Shown here: in pieces, positions 16,522-25,506 of the stretch | Layout of the letters: each line of letters opens with the position of its first letter | How positions within the stretch are numbered: position 1 is the first letter of the stretch | Origin: Actinomycetospora chiangmaiensis DSM 45062 | GTDB lineage: Bacteria > Actinomycetota > Actinomycetes > Mycobacteriales > Pseudonocardiaceae | Direction of reading: 5' to 3' | DNA: 64,000 bases | Assembly (NCBI RefSeq): GCF_000379625.1 | Contig: NZ_KB903240.1 | Span: 392,980-456,979 of the forward strand | Position numbers and translations under genes: made by a program | The notes under the pieces: generated by a model | Told to the model about the DNA's origin: nothing | The model's database searches: none | What the model saw: only the letters and a program-made list of their open reading frames with translations

Positions 16522-17952
16522 TCATCGCTGGTAGCTCTCCCCCACCGTCGTCGCGTACTTCTGGGACTGGTCCAGCGCCTCGGCGGGCGTGATCTGCCCG
16601 GCGATCGCGGCACTCAGCTGCTGGCTCACGCGGGTGCCGAGGTCCTGGAACTCGGGGATCCGGAGGAACTGCACGCCCTGGTAGGGCACCGGCTCCACCG
16701 TCGGCTGCTGCGGGTTCGCCCGGACGATCGCGTCGCGCACGGTGTTGGCGAAGGCCCCGGCGGCCTGCTGGTACTGCGGGCTGTCGTAGGTCGAGGTCCG
16801 GGACCCGGGGGGTGCGGACTCCCAGCCGAGCCGGTTGCCGACCAGCTGGACGTACTGCTTCGAGGTCATCCAGCTCATGAACTTCCACGCGGCGTCCACC
16901 CGCGGCGAGGTCTTCGGGATGGCGAGCGACCAGGAGTACAGCCAGCCCGAGCTCGGCGTCGCGAGGACGGGGGCCGGCACGAACCCGACCTTGCCGACGA
17001 CCTTGGACTCCTCGGGGTTGATCACCGTGCCCGCGGCCGACGTCGAGTCGTACCACATCGCGACGTTGCCCTGGCCGAACGCGGTGCCGCACTCGGAGAA
17101 CCCCGCCTGGGACCCGCCGGCGATGCCGTGGTTGCGCGCCAGGTCGACGTAGAACTGCGTCGCCTGCTCGAACTGGGGGCTGGTCAGCTGGGCGTTCCAC
17201 TGCGGGTCGTACCAGCGGCCGCCGAACGTGTTCACCACCGTGTTGAACGGCGCCATCATCTCGCCCCAGCCGGGCTTGCCCCGCAGACAGATCCCCGCGG
17301 TGCTGCCGCCGCGCTGCCGGTCGTCGAGGCGGGCGGCGGCGTCGGCGACCTGCGGCCAGGTGGGCTGCGCCGGCATCGTCAGGCCGGCCCGGGCGAACAG
17401 GTCGGTGCGGTACATGAGGAACGAGGACTCGGCGTAGAACGGCACCGAGTACATCCGGCCCTGGTAGGAGAGCGCGTCGCGCACCGTGGGCAGGAAGTCG
17501 TTCCGGTCGTAGCCCGGGGTCTGCGCCATGAGGGGCTCGAGGTCGGTGAGCCACCCGTTCTGCGCCCACTGCGGGGTCTCGTAGTTCGAGATCATGACGA
17601 CGTCGAACTCGCCGCCGCCGGTGGCCACCGACGCCGTGATCTTGGCCCGGGCCTCGTTCTCCGAGAGCGTGACGAACCGCAGGCGGATGCCGGGGTTCTC
17701 CCGCTCGAACTCGGGCGAGAGCGTGATCGCGTCCTTCATCTGCGGGTTGGACACGATCGCGACGGTCACGGTCTGCGCGCCGTCGGCGGCGCCGAGGGCC
17801 CCCGCGCCCGAGCAGCCCGCCACCAGGGCGAGCAGCGCCGTCGCGACCAGCGCGAGCGCCGGTCGGCGACGTCCCCGGTGGGGTCCGGCCCGTCGTCCCG
17901 TCGTCGGTCTCCGCACGGCCTGCCCCCGTCCCGGTCGAGTGACGTGGTTCAC
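16522..17952 (-). CDS. ABC transporter substrate-binding lipoprotein (polyol/sugar)
   Basis: 476 aa from GTG 17952. Basic n-region (RRPTTGRRAGPHRGRRR), hydrophobic core PALALVATALLALVAG and lipobox LVAGC (Cys about 52) mark an exported lipoprotein anchored on the outer face of the membrane. The mature part is a family 1 solute-binding protein (FYAESSFLMYRTDLFARAGL, WKFMSWMTSKQYVQLVGNRLG). First gene of the importer operon; its promoter overlaps the LacI operator at 17999. Ligand probably mannitol/sorbitol/arabinitol by context. Confidence 0.93.
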   Translation of the reverse strand: MNHVTRPGRGQAVRRPTTGRRAGPHRGRRRPALALVATALLALVAGCSGAGALGAADGAQTVTVAIVSNPQMKDAITLSPEFERENPGIRLRFVTLSENEARAKITASVATGGGEFDVVMISNYETPQWAQNGWLTDLEPLMAQTPGYDRNDFLPTVRDALSYQGRMYSVPFYAESSFLMYRTDLFARAGLTMPAQPTWPQVADAAARLDDRQRGGSTAGICLRGKPGWGEMMAPFNTVVNTFGGRWYDPQWNAQLTSPQFEQATQFYVDLARNHGIAGGSQAGFSECGTAFGQGNVAMWYDSTSAAGTVINPEESKVVGKVGFVPAPVLATPSSGWLYSWSLAIPKTSPRVDAAWKFMSWMTSKQYVQLVGNRLGWESAPPGSRTSTYDSPQYQQAAGAFANTVRDAIVRANPQQPTVEPVPYQGVQFLRIPEFQDLGTRVSQQLSAAIAGQITPAEALDQSQKYATTVGESYQR

Positions 17953-17971
17953 GCCGACGTCACGTCGGGCG

Positions 17972-18008
17972 ACGGTAGGACCCCGAAGCGTGCGGACGCA
18001 AGCGCTTG
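17972..18008 (-). promoter_or_regulatory. Promoter of the polyol importer with overlapping LacI operator
   Basis: On the minus strand a -35-like TTGCGT (17996-18001) and a -10-like TACCGT (17972-17977) are 18 bp apart, upstream of the binding-protein start at 17952. The palindrome CAAGCGCTTG (17999-18008) overlaps the -35, and its 10-bp core is identical to that of the mtlK operator. The divergent lacI gene begins about 100 bp away, so autoregulation is possible. Confidence 0.72.
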
Positions 18009-18110
18009 ACCGGTACATCCGGGACCGACCTCGGAATTCACTGCTCCCCCCGGCGCCCGGCACCGGGCATCATGCGGCAGGGCAACGGCGGCGGAGGAGA
18101 GGGTCCACGA

Positions 18111-19121
18111 GTGACCACGATGGCGGACGTCGCGCGGCGTGCCGGCGTCTCGACGGCCACCGTCTCGCACGTCCTGAACAACACGCGGGCGGTCAGCGCC
18201 GATACCCGCGCCGCCGTCCTCGCCGCGGTCGAGGAGACCGCCTACACGCCGAACACCGTGGCGCGCTCGCTCGCGACCAACCGGACCACCACGTTGGGTC
18301 TCGTCCTCTCGGCCATCTCGAACCCCTACTTCGGGGAGCTGCTCTCCTCGGCCGAGTCCGCCGCGGCCGCCGCCGGCTACACGCTGCTGCTCGTCGACCC
18401 CCACGAGGACCCGGAGTACGAACGCACCGTCGTCGCCCGCCTGCACCACCACCGCGTCGACGGGGTGGTGCTCGCGCCGTCGGCACGCCCCGGCGCCGCG
18501 CTGGAGTACCTGGCCCGCCACGAGGTCCCGACCGTGCTGCTCGACCGGCTCTCCGCCGAGGGCCGGGCCGCCGCGCTGGACCAGGTCGGCAGCGAGAACC
18601 ACGACGCGACCGCGACGCTCACCCGCCACCTCGTCGAGCACGGGCACACCCGCATCGCCCTGGTCGCGGGCCTCGAGGGACTCACGACGACGGAGGAGCG
18701 CTGCGCCGGGTTCGGCCGCGCGCTCGACGACGCCGGGGTGCCGCGCGACCCCACGCTGGAGGTCTCCGGCGAGTCCGCGAGCGAACCCGCCCGCGCCGCG
18801 ATGGCCGGGCTGCTGGGCCTGCCCGAGCCGCCCACCGCCGTCGTCGTCGGGAACAACAGCATGACGATCGGGGTGATCGCGGCCCTGCGCGACGCCGGGG
18901 CGCGGGTGCCCGACGACGTCGCCGTGGTGGCCTTCGACGACTTCGCGTGGGCGGACCTGTTCTCCCCGCGCCTCACCGTCATGGCGCAGCCGTTCGACCG
19001 GATCGCCGCCGAGGCGGTCCGGCTGCTGCTGCGCCGCCGGGCCCACCCCGAGGCCCCGCTGGAGGTGCTGCGCCTCCCGCCGTCGTTCCGGATCCGGGAG
19101 AGCTGCGGCTGCCGCGTGTGA
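18111..19121 (+). CDS. LacI-family transcriptional repressor
   Basis: 336 aa. N-terminal helix-turn-helix MADVARRAGVSTATVSHVLN (from about residue 4) and hinge helix TPNTVARSLATNRT, then a type 1 periplasmic-binding fold (TLGLVLSAISNPYFGELL, DGVVLAPSA, NNSMTIGVIAAL, FDDFAWADLFSPRLT). GTG 18111 has GGAGGAGAG upstream; the frame extends further 5' without homology. Between the importer operon and xylB, it is the obvious reader of the CAAGCGCTTG sites and probably derepresses on binding a polyol or its phosphate. Confidence 0.93.
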   Translation: MTTMADVARRAGVSTATVSHVLNNTRAVSADTRAAVLAAVEETAYTPNTVARSLATNRTTTLGLVLSAISNPYFGELLSSAESAAAAAGYTLLLVDPHEDPEYERTVVARLHHHRVDGVVLAPSARPGAALEYLARHEVPTVLLDRLSAEGRAAALDQVGSENHDATATLTRHLVEHGHTRIALVAGLEGLTTTEERCAGFGRALDDAGVPRDPTLEVSGESASEPARAAMAGLLGLPEPPTAVVVGNNSMTIGVIAALRDAGARVPDDVAVVAFDDFAWADLFSPRLTVMAQPFDRIAAEAVRLLLRRRAHPEAPLEVLRLPPSFRIRESCGCRV

Positions 19122-19131
19122 GCATGGGCGC

Positions 19132-20538
19132 ATGCCTGCCTACGTCGTCGGGGTCGACTCCTCCACCCAGGCCACCAAGGTCGTCGTCGTCGATCCCGAC
19201 GACGGGTCCGTCGTCCGGGAGGCGCGCCGGGCGCACCCCGAGGGCACGGAGGTCGACCCGCGGCACTGGTGGACGGCGCTCTGCGAGGCGCTCGGCGAGG
19301 TGGGCACCGACGACGTCGGCGCGATCGCCGTGGCCGGGCAGCAGCACGGGATGGTGCTCTGCGACGGGCGGGGCGAGCCGGTGCGCGAGGCGCTGCTGTG
19401 GAACGACACGCGCTCGGCCGACGCCGCCCGGGCGCTCACCGAGGAGCTCGGCGGCCCGGGCGCGTGGGCGGACGCCGTGGGCACGGTCCCCGTCGCGAGC
19501 ATCACCGCCACGAAGCTGCGGTGGACCGCCCGCGCCGAGCCGCAGACCGCCGAGCGGGCCCGCGCGGTGATGCTCCCGCACGACTGGCTGACCTGGCGGC
19601 TGCGCGGCGGGGCCCGGGCCGGCGCCGAGGCGGTCACCGACCGCGGCGACGCCTCGGGCACCGGGTACTGGTCGGCGCACACCGAGGACTACCGGCCCGA
19701 CCTGCTGGAGCTCGCCTTCGGCCGGCCGCTCGAGGTGCCGCGGGTGGCCGCGCCGGGCGAGACCGTGGGCCGCGGGCACGACCACGGGCCGGTGCCCGGA
19801 GCGGTCGTCGCCCCCGGGACCGGGGACAACATGGGCGCTGCGCTCGCGATCGGGACGGCGCCCGGCGAACTCATCGTCTCCCTCGGGACCTCCGGGACGG
19901 TGTTCGCCGCGACCGACCGGCCGACGGCCGACCCGTCCGGCTTCGTCGCGGGCTTCGCCGACGCCCGCGGCCGCTACCTGCCGCTGGTGTGCACGCTCAA
20001 CGCGGCGCGCGTGCTCGGGGTCGGGGCGACCCTGCTCGGCGTCGACCCCGACGGCTTCGACGACCTCGCGCTGGCCGCCGACGCGGGGGCGGGCGGCCTC
20101 GTCCTGGTCCCCCACCTCGAGGGCGAGCGCACCCCGGACCGCCCCGACGCCACGGGCACGGTCGCCAACCTGACCCTCGCGAACGGGACCCGGGAGAACC
20201 TCGCCCGGGCCGTCGTCGAGGGCATGCTCTGCGGGCTCGCCGCGGGGGTGGAGGCCCTCGCGGACGTCGGGATCGACGGCTCCCGGGTGCTGCTCATCGG
20301 CGGCGGCAGCCGCTCCCGGGCCGTGGCGGCGATCGCGCCCGCCGTGTTCGGGCTCGACGTCGAGGTGCTCGCGCCGGCCGAGTACGTGGCGCTCGGGGCC
20401 GCCCGGCAGGCGGCGTGGGCGCTGACGGGCGACGAGCCGGACTGGCGGATCGACCGGGACACCGTGGTGGAGGCCACCGGGGCCGACCGCGACGCCGCCC
20501 GACACGTCCGGGCGGCCTACGCGACGATCGTCGGGTGA
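19132..20538 (+). CDS. xylB: Xylulokinase (FGGY family)
   Basis: 468 aa, usual length. N-terminal phosphate loop VGVDSSTQATKVVVVD (about 5-20), substrate contact AGQQHGMVLCD (about 65-75) and LLWNDTRS, then the second actin-like domain with SLGTSGTVFA (about 248-257) and the adenosine-site LIGGGSRSRAVAAIAP (about 387-402). Phosphorylates D-xylulose, the product expected from arabinitol or xylitol dehydrogenation, feeding the pentose phosphate pathway. Starts 10 bp after lacI and overlaps the next gene by GTGA, so one transcription unit. Confidence 0.92.
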   Translation: MPAYVVGVDSSTQATKVVVVDPDDGSVVREARRAHPEGTEVDPRHWWTALCEALGEVGTDDVGAIAVAGQQHGMVLCDGRGEPVREALLWNDTRSADAARALTEELGGPGAWADAVGTVPVASITATKLRWTARAEPQTAERARAVMLPHDWLTWRLRGGARAGAEAVTDRGDASGTGYWSAHTEDYRPDLLELAFGRPLEVPRVAAPGETVGRGHDHGPVPGAVVAPGTGDNMGAALAIGTAPGELIVSLGTSGTVFAATDRPTADPSGFVAGFADARGRYLPLVCTLNAARVLGVGATLLGVDPDGFDDLALAADAGAGGLVLVPHLEGERTPDRPDATGTVANLTLANGTRENLARAVVEGMLCGLAAGVEALADVGIDGSRVLLIGGGSRSRAVAAIAPAVFGLDVEVLAPAEYVALGAARQAAWALTGDEPDWRIDRDTVVEATGADRDAARHVRAAYATIVG

Positions 20539-21284
20539 GCGATCTCCCCCTCGCCGAGGACGACCTCGACCAGCCCGGCCTCATCGCGCCGGGCGCGATG
20601 CGCACCCACGGCAGTGTGCCGCCCGACGTCGTCCTGTGCTTCTTCCCCGAGGTGATGACGGCCCTCGGCGAGCAGCACCCGGAGATCGCGGCCCTGCACT
20701 CGGAGAACGGCCGCTCCCCCGTGTACGGCGTCCCGCGGCCCGACGGCCGGACCGTCGCGGTGGCGCATCCCGGGGTGGGGTCGCCCATGGCGGCCGCCAG
20801 TCTGGAGGAGCTCATCGTCCTCGGCGGCCGGCGGTTCACCGCGGTCGGCGGGGCGGGCGTGCTGGTGCCCGACCTCGTCCTGGGCCACGCGGTGGTGGTC
20901 TCCTCGGCGCTGCGCGACGAGGGCACGTCGTTCCACTACCTGCCCGCGGCGCGGGTCGTCGAGGCCGACCCGGAGGGCGTCGAGGCGCTGGTGGCGGCCC
21001 TGCACGCCGCGGACGTCGCCCACACCGTCGGCCGCACGTGGACCACCGACGCCGTGTACCGGGAGACCCGCTCGCGCACGGACCGCCGTCGCGAGGAGGG
21101 CTGCCTCGCCGTCGAGATGGAGGCCTCGGCCCTCATCGCGGTGGCGCGCTTCCGGGGGGTGGCGTTCTCCCAGGTGCTGTTCGCCGGGGACTCCCTGGCG
21201 GGCGAGCAGTGGGACAGCCGTCGGTGGACGACCGCCCGGGAGGCCCGGGCGGCCCTCGTCGACGTGCTGGTCAGTTCCCGGTGA
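20535..21284 (+). CDS. Nucleoside phosphorylase (PNP/UDP family)
   Basis: 249 aa. Shows GSPMAAASLEELIVLGGRRF and VGGAGVL of the phosphate/ribose site, and the base/ribose-binding EMEASAL (about 195-201). Phosphorolysis of a nucleoside releases ribose-1-phosphate, another pentose input. GTG start coupled to the xylB stop (GTGA), suggesting that pentose salvage is co-regulated with polyol use. Its final 14 bp overlap the convergent S1 protease gene. Confidence 0.85.
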   Translation: MSDLPLAEDDLDQPGLIAPGAMRTHGSVPPDVVLCFFPEVMTALGEQHPEIAALHSENGRSPVYGVPRPDGRTVAVAHPGVGSPMAAASLEELIVLGGRRFTAVGGAGVLVPDLVLGHAVVVSSALRDEGTSFHYLPAARVVEADPEGVEALVAALHAADVAHTVGRTWTTDAVYRETRSRTDRRREEGCLAVEMEASALIAVARFRGVAFSQVLFAGDSLAGEQWDSRRWTTAREARAALVDVLVSSR

Positions 21285-22263
21285 CGAGCGTCAGGCCGTA
21301 CTGGTTGAGGATCGGGCGCAGCGGCTGGAAGTAGGTCGTGCCGCCGGTCGTGCAGTCGCCCGAGCCGCCGGAGAGCAGGCCCTGCGCCTGGGCGGTGCCC
21401 GGCGCGAGGAACGAGCCGCCGGAGTCGCCGGACTCGGCGCACGCGCTGGTCTGGGTCAGTCCCTGCACGGTGACCCCGTTGCCGTAGTTGACCGTGACGT
21501 TCTTGGCCTCGATCACGCCGCAGTGGTAGCCCGAGGTCGACCCGGACCGGCAGACCTGGGTCCCGACCGGGGCCTCGGTGGCGCCGGTGACGGTCGGGCC
21601 GCCCCGGACCTGGCCGCTGCCGCGCCAGGCCGCGGTGTTCGCGACCTGGATGATCCCGTAGTCGTTGGTCGGCCACGCGGTGAGAGCGACGTTGCCGATC
21701 CGCTGCCCGTTCGGGCCGGACCAGCTCGAGGTGTTCTGGGTGCAGTGGCCGGCGGTGAGCAGGTAGGTCGTGGTGTTCCGGCGGACCGAGAAGCCGTCCG
21801 AGCAGCGGATCCCGGTCGTCGTGGTGACGCCACCGGAGGTCGACGTGCTGGTCACGGTGGTGATGGCGGTCCCGCCGACCAGCGGCGCGGCGACGAGCGC
21901 CCGGATCGGCGCGGACATCGGCTGCACCCGGACGGCCGCCGGGTTCTCGTCGGCGGCGAAGTCGGTCGCGGCCTTCGTCGCGGGCCCGACGACCGCCACG
22001 ACCGTCTGGTTCGTGGTGGGGTCGACGAACCACGCGGCCACGTTGGCCGGCGCCCGGCCGCGCCGCTCGTCCAACCGCTGCTTCGCGGCCTGTCCCGCGC
22101 CGGGTTCGACGGGCGTGGGCCGGGTCGTCGACCCCGGTCCCGACGGCAGGGGTGGTGGCGTCGGCGTCTGCGCGAGCGCGGGGACCGCCAGCGCGAGGAC
22201 GGCGGTCAGGACGAGCGCGACGGCGGCGCCGACGCGACGGGCGGCGGGGGCGGTGAGGGGCAC
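21271..22263 (-). CDS. Secreted S1-family serine protease (streptogrisin/alpha-lytic-like)
   Basis: 330 aa preproprotein. Signal peptide: RR, hydrophobic VGAAVALVLTAVLALAVPAL, cleavage near ALA-Q (about 31). A proline-rich linker and a short propeptide (about 55-135) precede the protease. Catalytic His in LLTAGHCT (about 172), Asp in TNDYGII (about 203), Ser in ESGDSGGSF (about 283); paired cysteines at the usual places (CSDG...GHC, CRSG...HCG, SACAESG...GDC). Acts extracellularly. GC-rich divergence region upstream is shared with the DUF6542 gene. Confidence 0.93.
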   Translation of the reverse strand: MPLTAPAARRVGAAVALVLTAVLALAVPALAQTPTPPPLPSGPGSTTRPTPVEPGAGQAAKQRLDERRGRAPANVAAWFVDPTTNQTVVAVVGPATKAATDFAADENPAAVRVQPMSAPIRALVAAPLVGGTAITTVTSTSTSGGVTTTTGIRCSDGFSVRRNTTTYLLTAGHCTQNTSSWSGPNGQRIGNVALTAWPTNDYGIIQVANTAAWRGSGQVRGGPTVTGATEAPVGTQVCRSGSTSGYHCGVIEAKNVTVNYGNGVTVQGLTQTSACAESGDSGGSFLAPGTAQAQGLLSGGSGDCTTGGTTYFQPLRPILNQYGLTLVTGN

Positions 22264-22547
22264 GCGGGGTCCTCCGGGTCGGGCCGGACAGCACGGACGG
22301 TGAGCGGTGGTGTGCTGGGGGTATCGACCCTGCGGCCCGTGGTCGTTACTCCGAACGGCCTAATCACCGACATGGGTGACCCTACGTCGGCCGCCCGTCC
22401 CGCGCGCGCGGCGTCGCCCGGACGGGTACCTCCCGCGACCACGACGGAATTGCTGCGCAATAAGCATCGGGTGCCGCGCCGGGAAGGGGGAATTACTTCC
22501 CCGACGGCGGGCGGGGTGGCCGCGAGCCCCTCGGCTATCGTGGCGCC
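22264..22547. other. Divergent intergenic region, protease / DUF6542-LCP operon
   Basis: 284 bp, less GC-rich than its surroundings near 22340-22500. It must hold both promoters. The only dyad I could pick out is ATTGC-TGC-GCAAT (22449-22461), a perfect 5-bp inverted repeat that could be an operator, about 90 bp before the DUF6542 start. No convincing -35/-10 pair was assigned. Confidence 0.3.
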
Positions 22548-23135
22548 GTGGCCGACCGCTGGGATCCGCGACCGGGCGGCGGCGGGGCTCCGCGTCCGTC
22601 CGCTCCGTCGCGCTGGTCGACCGGTTCGTTCTCGCGCGGCGGCCCGCGCGGCCCACGGCCCGGGAGCCGACCGCCCGCCGGTCCGCCCCGCGACGCCCGG
22701 CCCCGTCAGGCCGGCCGCTTCGCCGTCGGCCCGGGCTTCCCGTGGCCCCTCGTCGTGGTGGGTGCCCTGGTGGTGACCGCCCTGCTCGCCTGGCTCGTCG
22801 GGCAGCGTGCCGGGATCCTGGGGTTCCTCTTCCCCGTCGGGTACCTGGTCGTCTGCGTCCTCGCGGTGTGCGCGGTCCGCCCCGACGGGGTGCTCGTGCC
22901 CGCCCTCCAGGCGCCCGTGGTGGCCTTCCTCGGCCTGGTGGTGGCGGCGATCGTCCGGGGGGACACGGCCAGCAGCACGCTCTTCGTCCTCGGGGTCTTC
23001 GCCCCCCTCGCGCAATTGTTCTGGTGGATGCTCGTCGCACTCGTGGTCACCGCGGTCCTCGGATTCCTGCGATTTCGTGAGGCGAATCCTGGGTTCTCGA
23101 TCCTGGGTGCCGCGCGCAGTGTGAGGAACGCGTGA
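22548..23135 (+). CDS. DUF6542-type membrane protein
   Basis: 195 aa. Residues 1-58 are a Pro/Gly/Arg-rich cytosolic tail; about four transmembrane segments follow (about 65-83, 90-108, 118-136, 147-170). Matches the small actinobacterial DUF6542 group often encoded beside LCP genes. GTG start. The stop overlaps the LCP start (GTGATG), so the two are translationally coupled; a role in cell-wall polymer attachment is inferred only from that neighbour. Confidence 0.65.
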   Translation: MADRWDPRPGGGGAPRPSAPSRWSTGSFSRGGPRGPRPGSRPPAGPPRDARPRQAGRFAVGPGFPWPLVVVGALVVTALLAWLVGQRAGILGFLFPVGYLVVCVLAVCAVRPDGVLVPALQAPVVAFLGLVVAAIVRGDTASSTLFVLGVFAPLAQLFWWMLVALVVTAVLGFLRFREANPGFSILGAARSVRNA

Positions 23136-24841
23136 TGGCGCCGCGCGATCCGGACCGTCCCGGCCAGTTCCGGATGCCCCGCCGTGGGGACACCCGTCCG
23201 GAGGGCGGCGCTCCCTCACCGGGCGGTCCGTCCCCCGCCGGGCCCTCCCCCGCCGGGCCCTCCCCCGCCGGGCCCTCCCCCGCCGGTCCGTCCCCGGGCG
23301 GTCCGTCCCCGGGCGGGCCCTCGCCCGCGCGTCCGGCGGGCCCGCCGCCCGCCCGGCCCGCCGGTCCGCCGCCGGGTGCCGGTCCGTCCGCGCGGCCGCC
23401 GGCCGCGCCGCCCGCGGGCGCGCCCCGTCCGGGCCGGGGCCCGGGTCGACCGCCCGGGCCGCCGGCCGGACCACCGCCCGCTCCGCCGGCCGGTCCGCCT
23501 GCGGGAGCCCGCCGGCCCGCGCCGACCCCGACCCGGGTCGCACCCTCGCCCGTCCCGGGCGGCCCCGACGGGGCCGGGGACGGCCCGTCGTCGGGACGGG
23601 GTGCCGGAGGTGCCGCGCTGCTCGAGCGGGTGCGGACCTGGGCGACCACCCGGGTGCTGCTGCTCGTGCTGGCCGCCGCGTCCGTGCTGATCCTGCTCAT
23701 CTCGGGCGCGACGGTGCTCGCTGCCCGCACCGTCGACTCCGGGTTCTCGCGCGTGGACGTCATCTCGACGTCGTTCGGGTCGATCTTCGGCACCGACCAG
23801 AACATCCTGCTGGTCGGGCTCGACACGCGGACCGACTCGTTCGGCAACCCGCTGCCCGCCGACCAGCTCGCCGCCCTGCACGCGGGCGGGAGCAACGACG
23901 GTGGCGACCAGACCGACACCATGATCGTGCTGCACATCCCCGGCGGCGGCGGACCGGCCACCGGGTTCTCGATCCCGCGGGACTCCTACGTCGATCTGCC
24001 CGACGACTTCGGCAAGCACAAGATCAACTCCGCGTACGCCTACGGCCAGAACGCGGCGCGGACGCAGCTGACGAAGGACGGTGTGAGCGGGAACCAGCTC
24101 GCCGTGCAGTCCGGGGCCGCGGGCGCGAAGGTCTCGATCGGTGCCGTCGAGGGACTCACCGGGCTCACCATCACGCATTTCGCGGCCGTGAACCTGGCCG
24201 GGTTCGCCTCGATCAGCTCGGCGGTCGGCGGGGTCCCCGTGTGCCTGAACGAGGCGGTCGACGACTCGTTCTCGGGCGCCAAGTTCGCCGCCGGTCAGCA
24301 GACCGTCGCAGGAGCGCAGGCCCTGGCGTTCGTCCGCCAGCGCCACGGCCTCCCCGGCGGTGACCTCGACCGCGCCCGTCGGCAGCAGGTGTTCCTGTCG
24401 AGCATGGCTCACACCGTGCTGGGGTCGGACACCCTCACCGACTCGACGAAGCGCAACGCGCTGATCGACGCGGTGGACAAGGCGGTCACCGTCGACCGCC
24501 AGCTCGACGTGCTCGACCTCGCCACGCAGCTGCAGGGCGTGAGTTCCGGGTCGATCGGGTTCCACACGATCCCGATCGTCAACGCCTCCTACGACACCAA
24601 GGAGGACGGCGAGGCCGTGGAGGTCGACCCGGCCGCGGTCCAGAAGTACATCTCCGACACGGTCTCCGGAGCGGGGCAGGCGACGCCCGCGCCGGCGGCG
24701 GGTGGCTCGTCGTCGGGCTCCTCCGGCGGCTCGAACACCGGTTCCTCCTCCGGCAGCGCCGCCCCGAAGTCGAGCGCCGCGCCGGCGGTGCCGTCGGAGG
24801 ACGCCGGGACCGCCGCGCCGACGGTCCCCTGCGTCAACTGA
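23132..24841 (+). CDS. LytR-CpsA-Psr family glycopolymer transferase
   Basis: About 569 aa. Residues 1-165 are a Pro/Ala/Gly/Ser cytosolic tail containing seven GPSP(A/G) repeats; one membrane anchor (about 172-198, TRVLLLVLAAASVLILLISG); extracellular LCP domain about 210-490 with QNILLVGLDTR, DTMIVLHIP, FSIPRDSYVDLPD and the arginine signature FVRQRHGLPGGDLDRARRQQ (about 406-425); then a Ser/Gly-rich tail ending in PCVN. LCP enzymes link undecaprenyl-phosphate-borne glycopolymers to peptidoglycan. GTG 23132 or ATG 23135 can start it. The long proline-rich tail is unusual in length. Confidence 0.93.
   Translation: MMAPRDPDRPGQFRMPRRGDTRPEGGAPSPGGPSPAGPSPAGPSPAGPSPAGPSPGGPSPGGPSPARPAGPPPARPAGPPPGAGPSARPPAAPPAGAPRPGRGPGRPPGPPAGPPPAPPAGPPAGARRPAPTPTRVAPSPVPGGPDGAGDGPSSGRGAGGAALLERVRTWATTRVLLLVLAAASVLILLISGATVLAARTVDSGFSRVDVISTSFGSIFGTDQNILLVGLDTRTDSFGNPLPADQLAALHAGGSNDGGDQTDTMIVLHIPGGGGPATGFSIPRDSYVDLPDDFGKHKINSAYAYGQNAARTQLTKDGVSGNQLAVQSGAAGAKVSIGAVEGLTGLTITHFAAVNLAGFASISSAVGGVPVCLNEAVDDSFSGAKFAAGQQTVAGAQALAFVRQRHGLPGGDLDRARRQQVFLSSMAHTVLGSDTLTDSTKRNALIDAVDKAVTVDRQLDVLDLATQLQGVSSGSIGFHTIPIVNASYDTKEDGEAVEVDPAAVQKYISDTVSGAGQATPAPAAGGSSSGSSGGSNTGSSSGSAAPKSSAAPAVPSEDAGTAAPTVPCVN
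23225..23329 (+). repeat. Seven 15-bp tandem repeats encoding GPSP(A/G)
   Basis: In-frame minisatellite within the LCP gene: units 1-4 encode GPSPA, 5-6 GPSPG, 7 GPSPA. Units 2-4 are identical at DNA level (GGGCCCTCCCCCGCC), indicating recent expansion by slippage. Copy number probably varies between strains and changes only the length of the cytosolic tail. Confidence 0.85.
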
Positions 24842-25501
24842 TCACTTCAGGACGTTGACCGCCCGCGCGACGACCAGCGCAACCGTGGCGAGGGAGACCG
24901 CGGACTGCACGAGCATCGTCAGCTTCGCCCAGCGCGACAGCGGCATCGTGTCGGTGGGGCTGAAGGCCGTGGCGTTGGTGAACGAGACGTAGAGGTAGTC
25001 GACGAACTGCGGCTCCCACTCCGGGTCGATGTCGGGCGACTGCATCTGCGGGAACAGGAAGTCGGGGACCTCACGGTCGCCGCTCGCCCGGGCGGTGGGG
25101 CCCCCGCGGTCGAACTGCCAGTACCAGAGGGCGAAGCCGATCACGTTGGTCGCCCAGATCGCGGCGCCGGTGGCGAGCAGGGTGCCGGGGTCGTCCCCGC
25201 CCTGCCCCCCGACGAGGTGGTAGACGAGCCGGACCGCGGAGAAGCCGTTCGCCACACTGATCATCGCCGTCAGCACGAGGCTCACCCGACGGCGCCAGCG
25301 CGGCTCGGCCTCGAAGCGGTTGGCGACGATCAGGACCACGAGCACCGCGATCTCGAGGACCGGCAGCAGCCACGCGGAGCCGATCACCACCTCGTCGGGA
25401 AGGGTCAGCTGCAGCCCGGCGACGACGAGGATGGCGAGCGCCACCGGCCAGCGCTGCTCGCCGGTGGTGGCCCGCCGCCAGGCGGGGAGGGTGGAGGACA
25501 C
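24842..25501 (-). CDS. DUF1345 membrane protein
   Basis: 219 aa with five or six hydrophobic segments. C-terminal block FVDYLYVSFTNATAFSPTDTMPLSRWAKLTMLVQS is the DUF1345 hallmark. GTG 25501 is the first start that does not depend on the overlapping MFS frame; GGAGG lies about 12 bp upstream. It overlaps nothing but follows the MFS gene so closely (start 6 bp before the MFS stop) that they are probably one operon. Ends one base from the LCP stop. Function unknown; possibly a channel-like protein. Confidence 0.75.
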   Translation of the reverse strand: MSSTLPAWRRATTGEQRWPVALAILVVAGLQLTLPDEVVIGSAWLLPVLEIAVLVVLIVANRFEAEPRWRRRVSLVLTAMISVANGFSAVRLVYHLVGGQGGDDPGTLLATGAAIWATNVIGFALWYWQFDRGGPTARASGDREVPDFLFPQMQSPDIDPEWEPQFVDYLYVSFTNATAFSPTDTMPLSRWAKLTMLVQSAVSLATVALVVARAVNVLK

Positions 25502-25506
25502 CTGCG

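Noticed and set aside
23225-23329. CRISPR-like array
   Set aside because: Units are contiguous, 15 bp, in frame and without spacers; it is a coding minisatellite.
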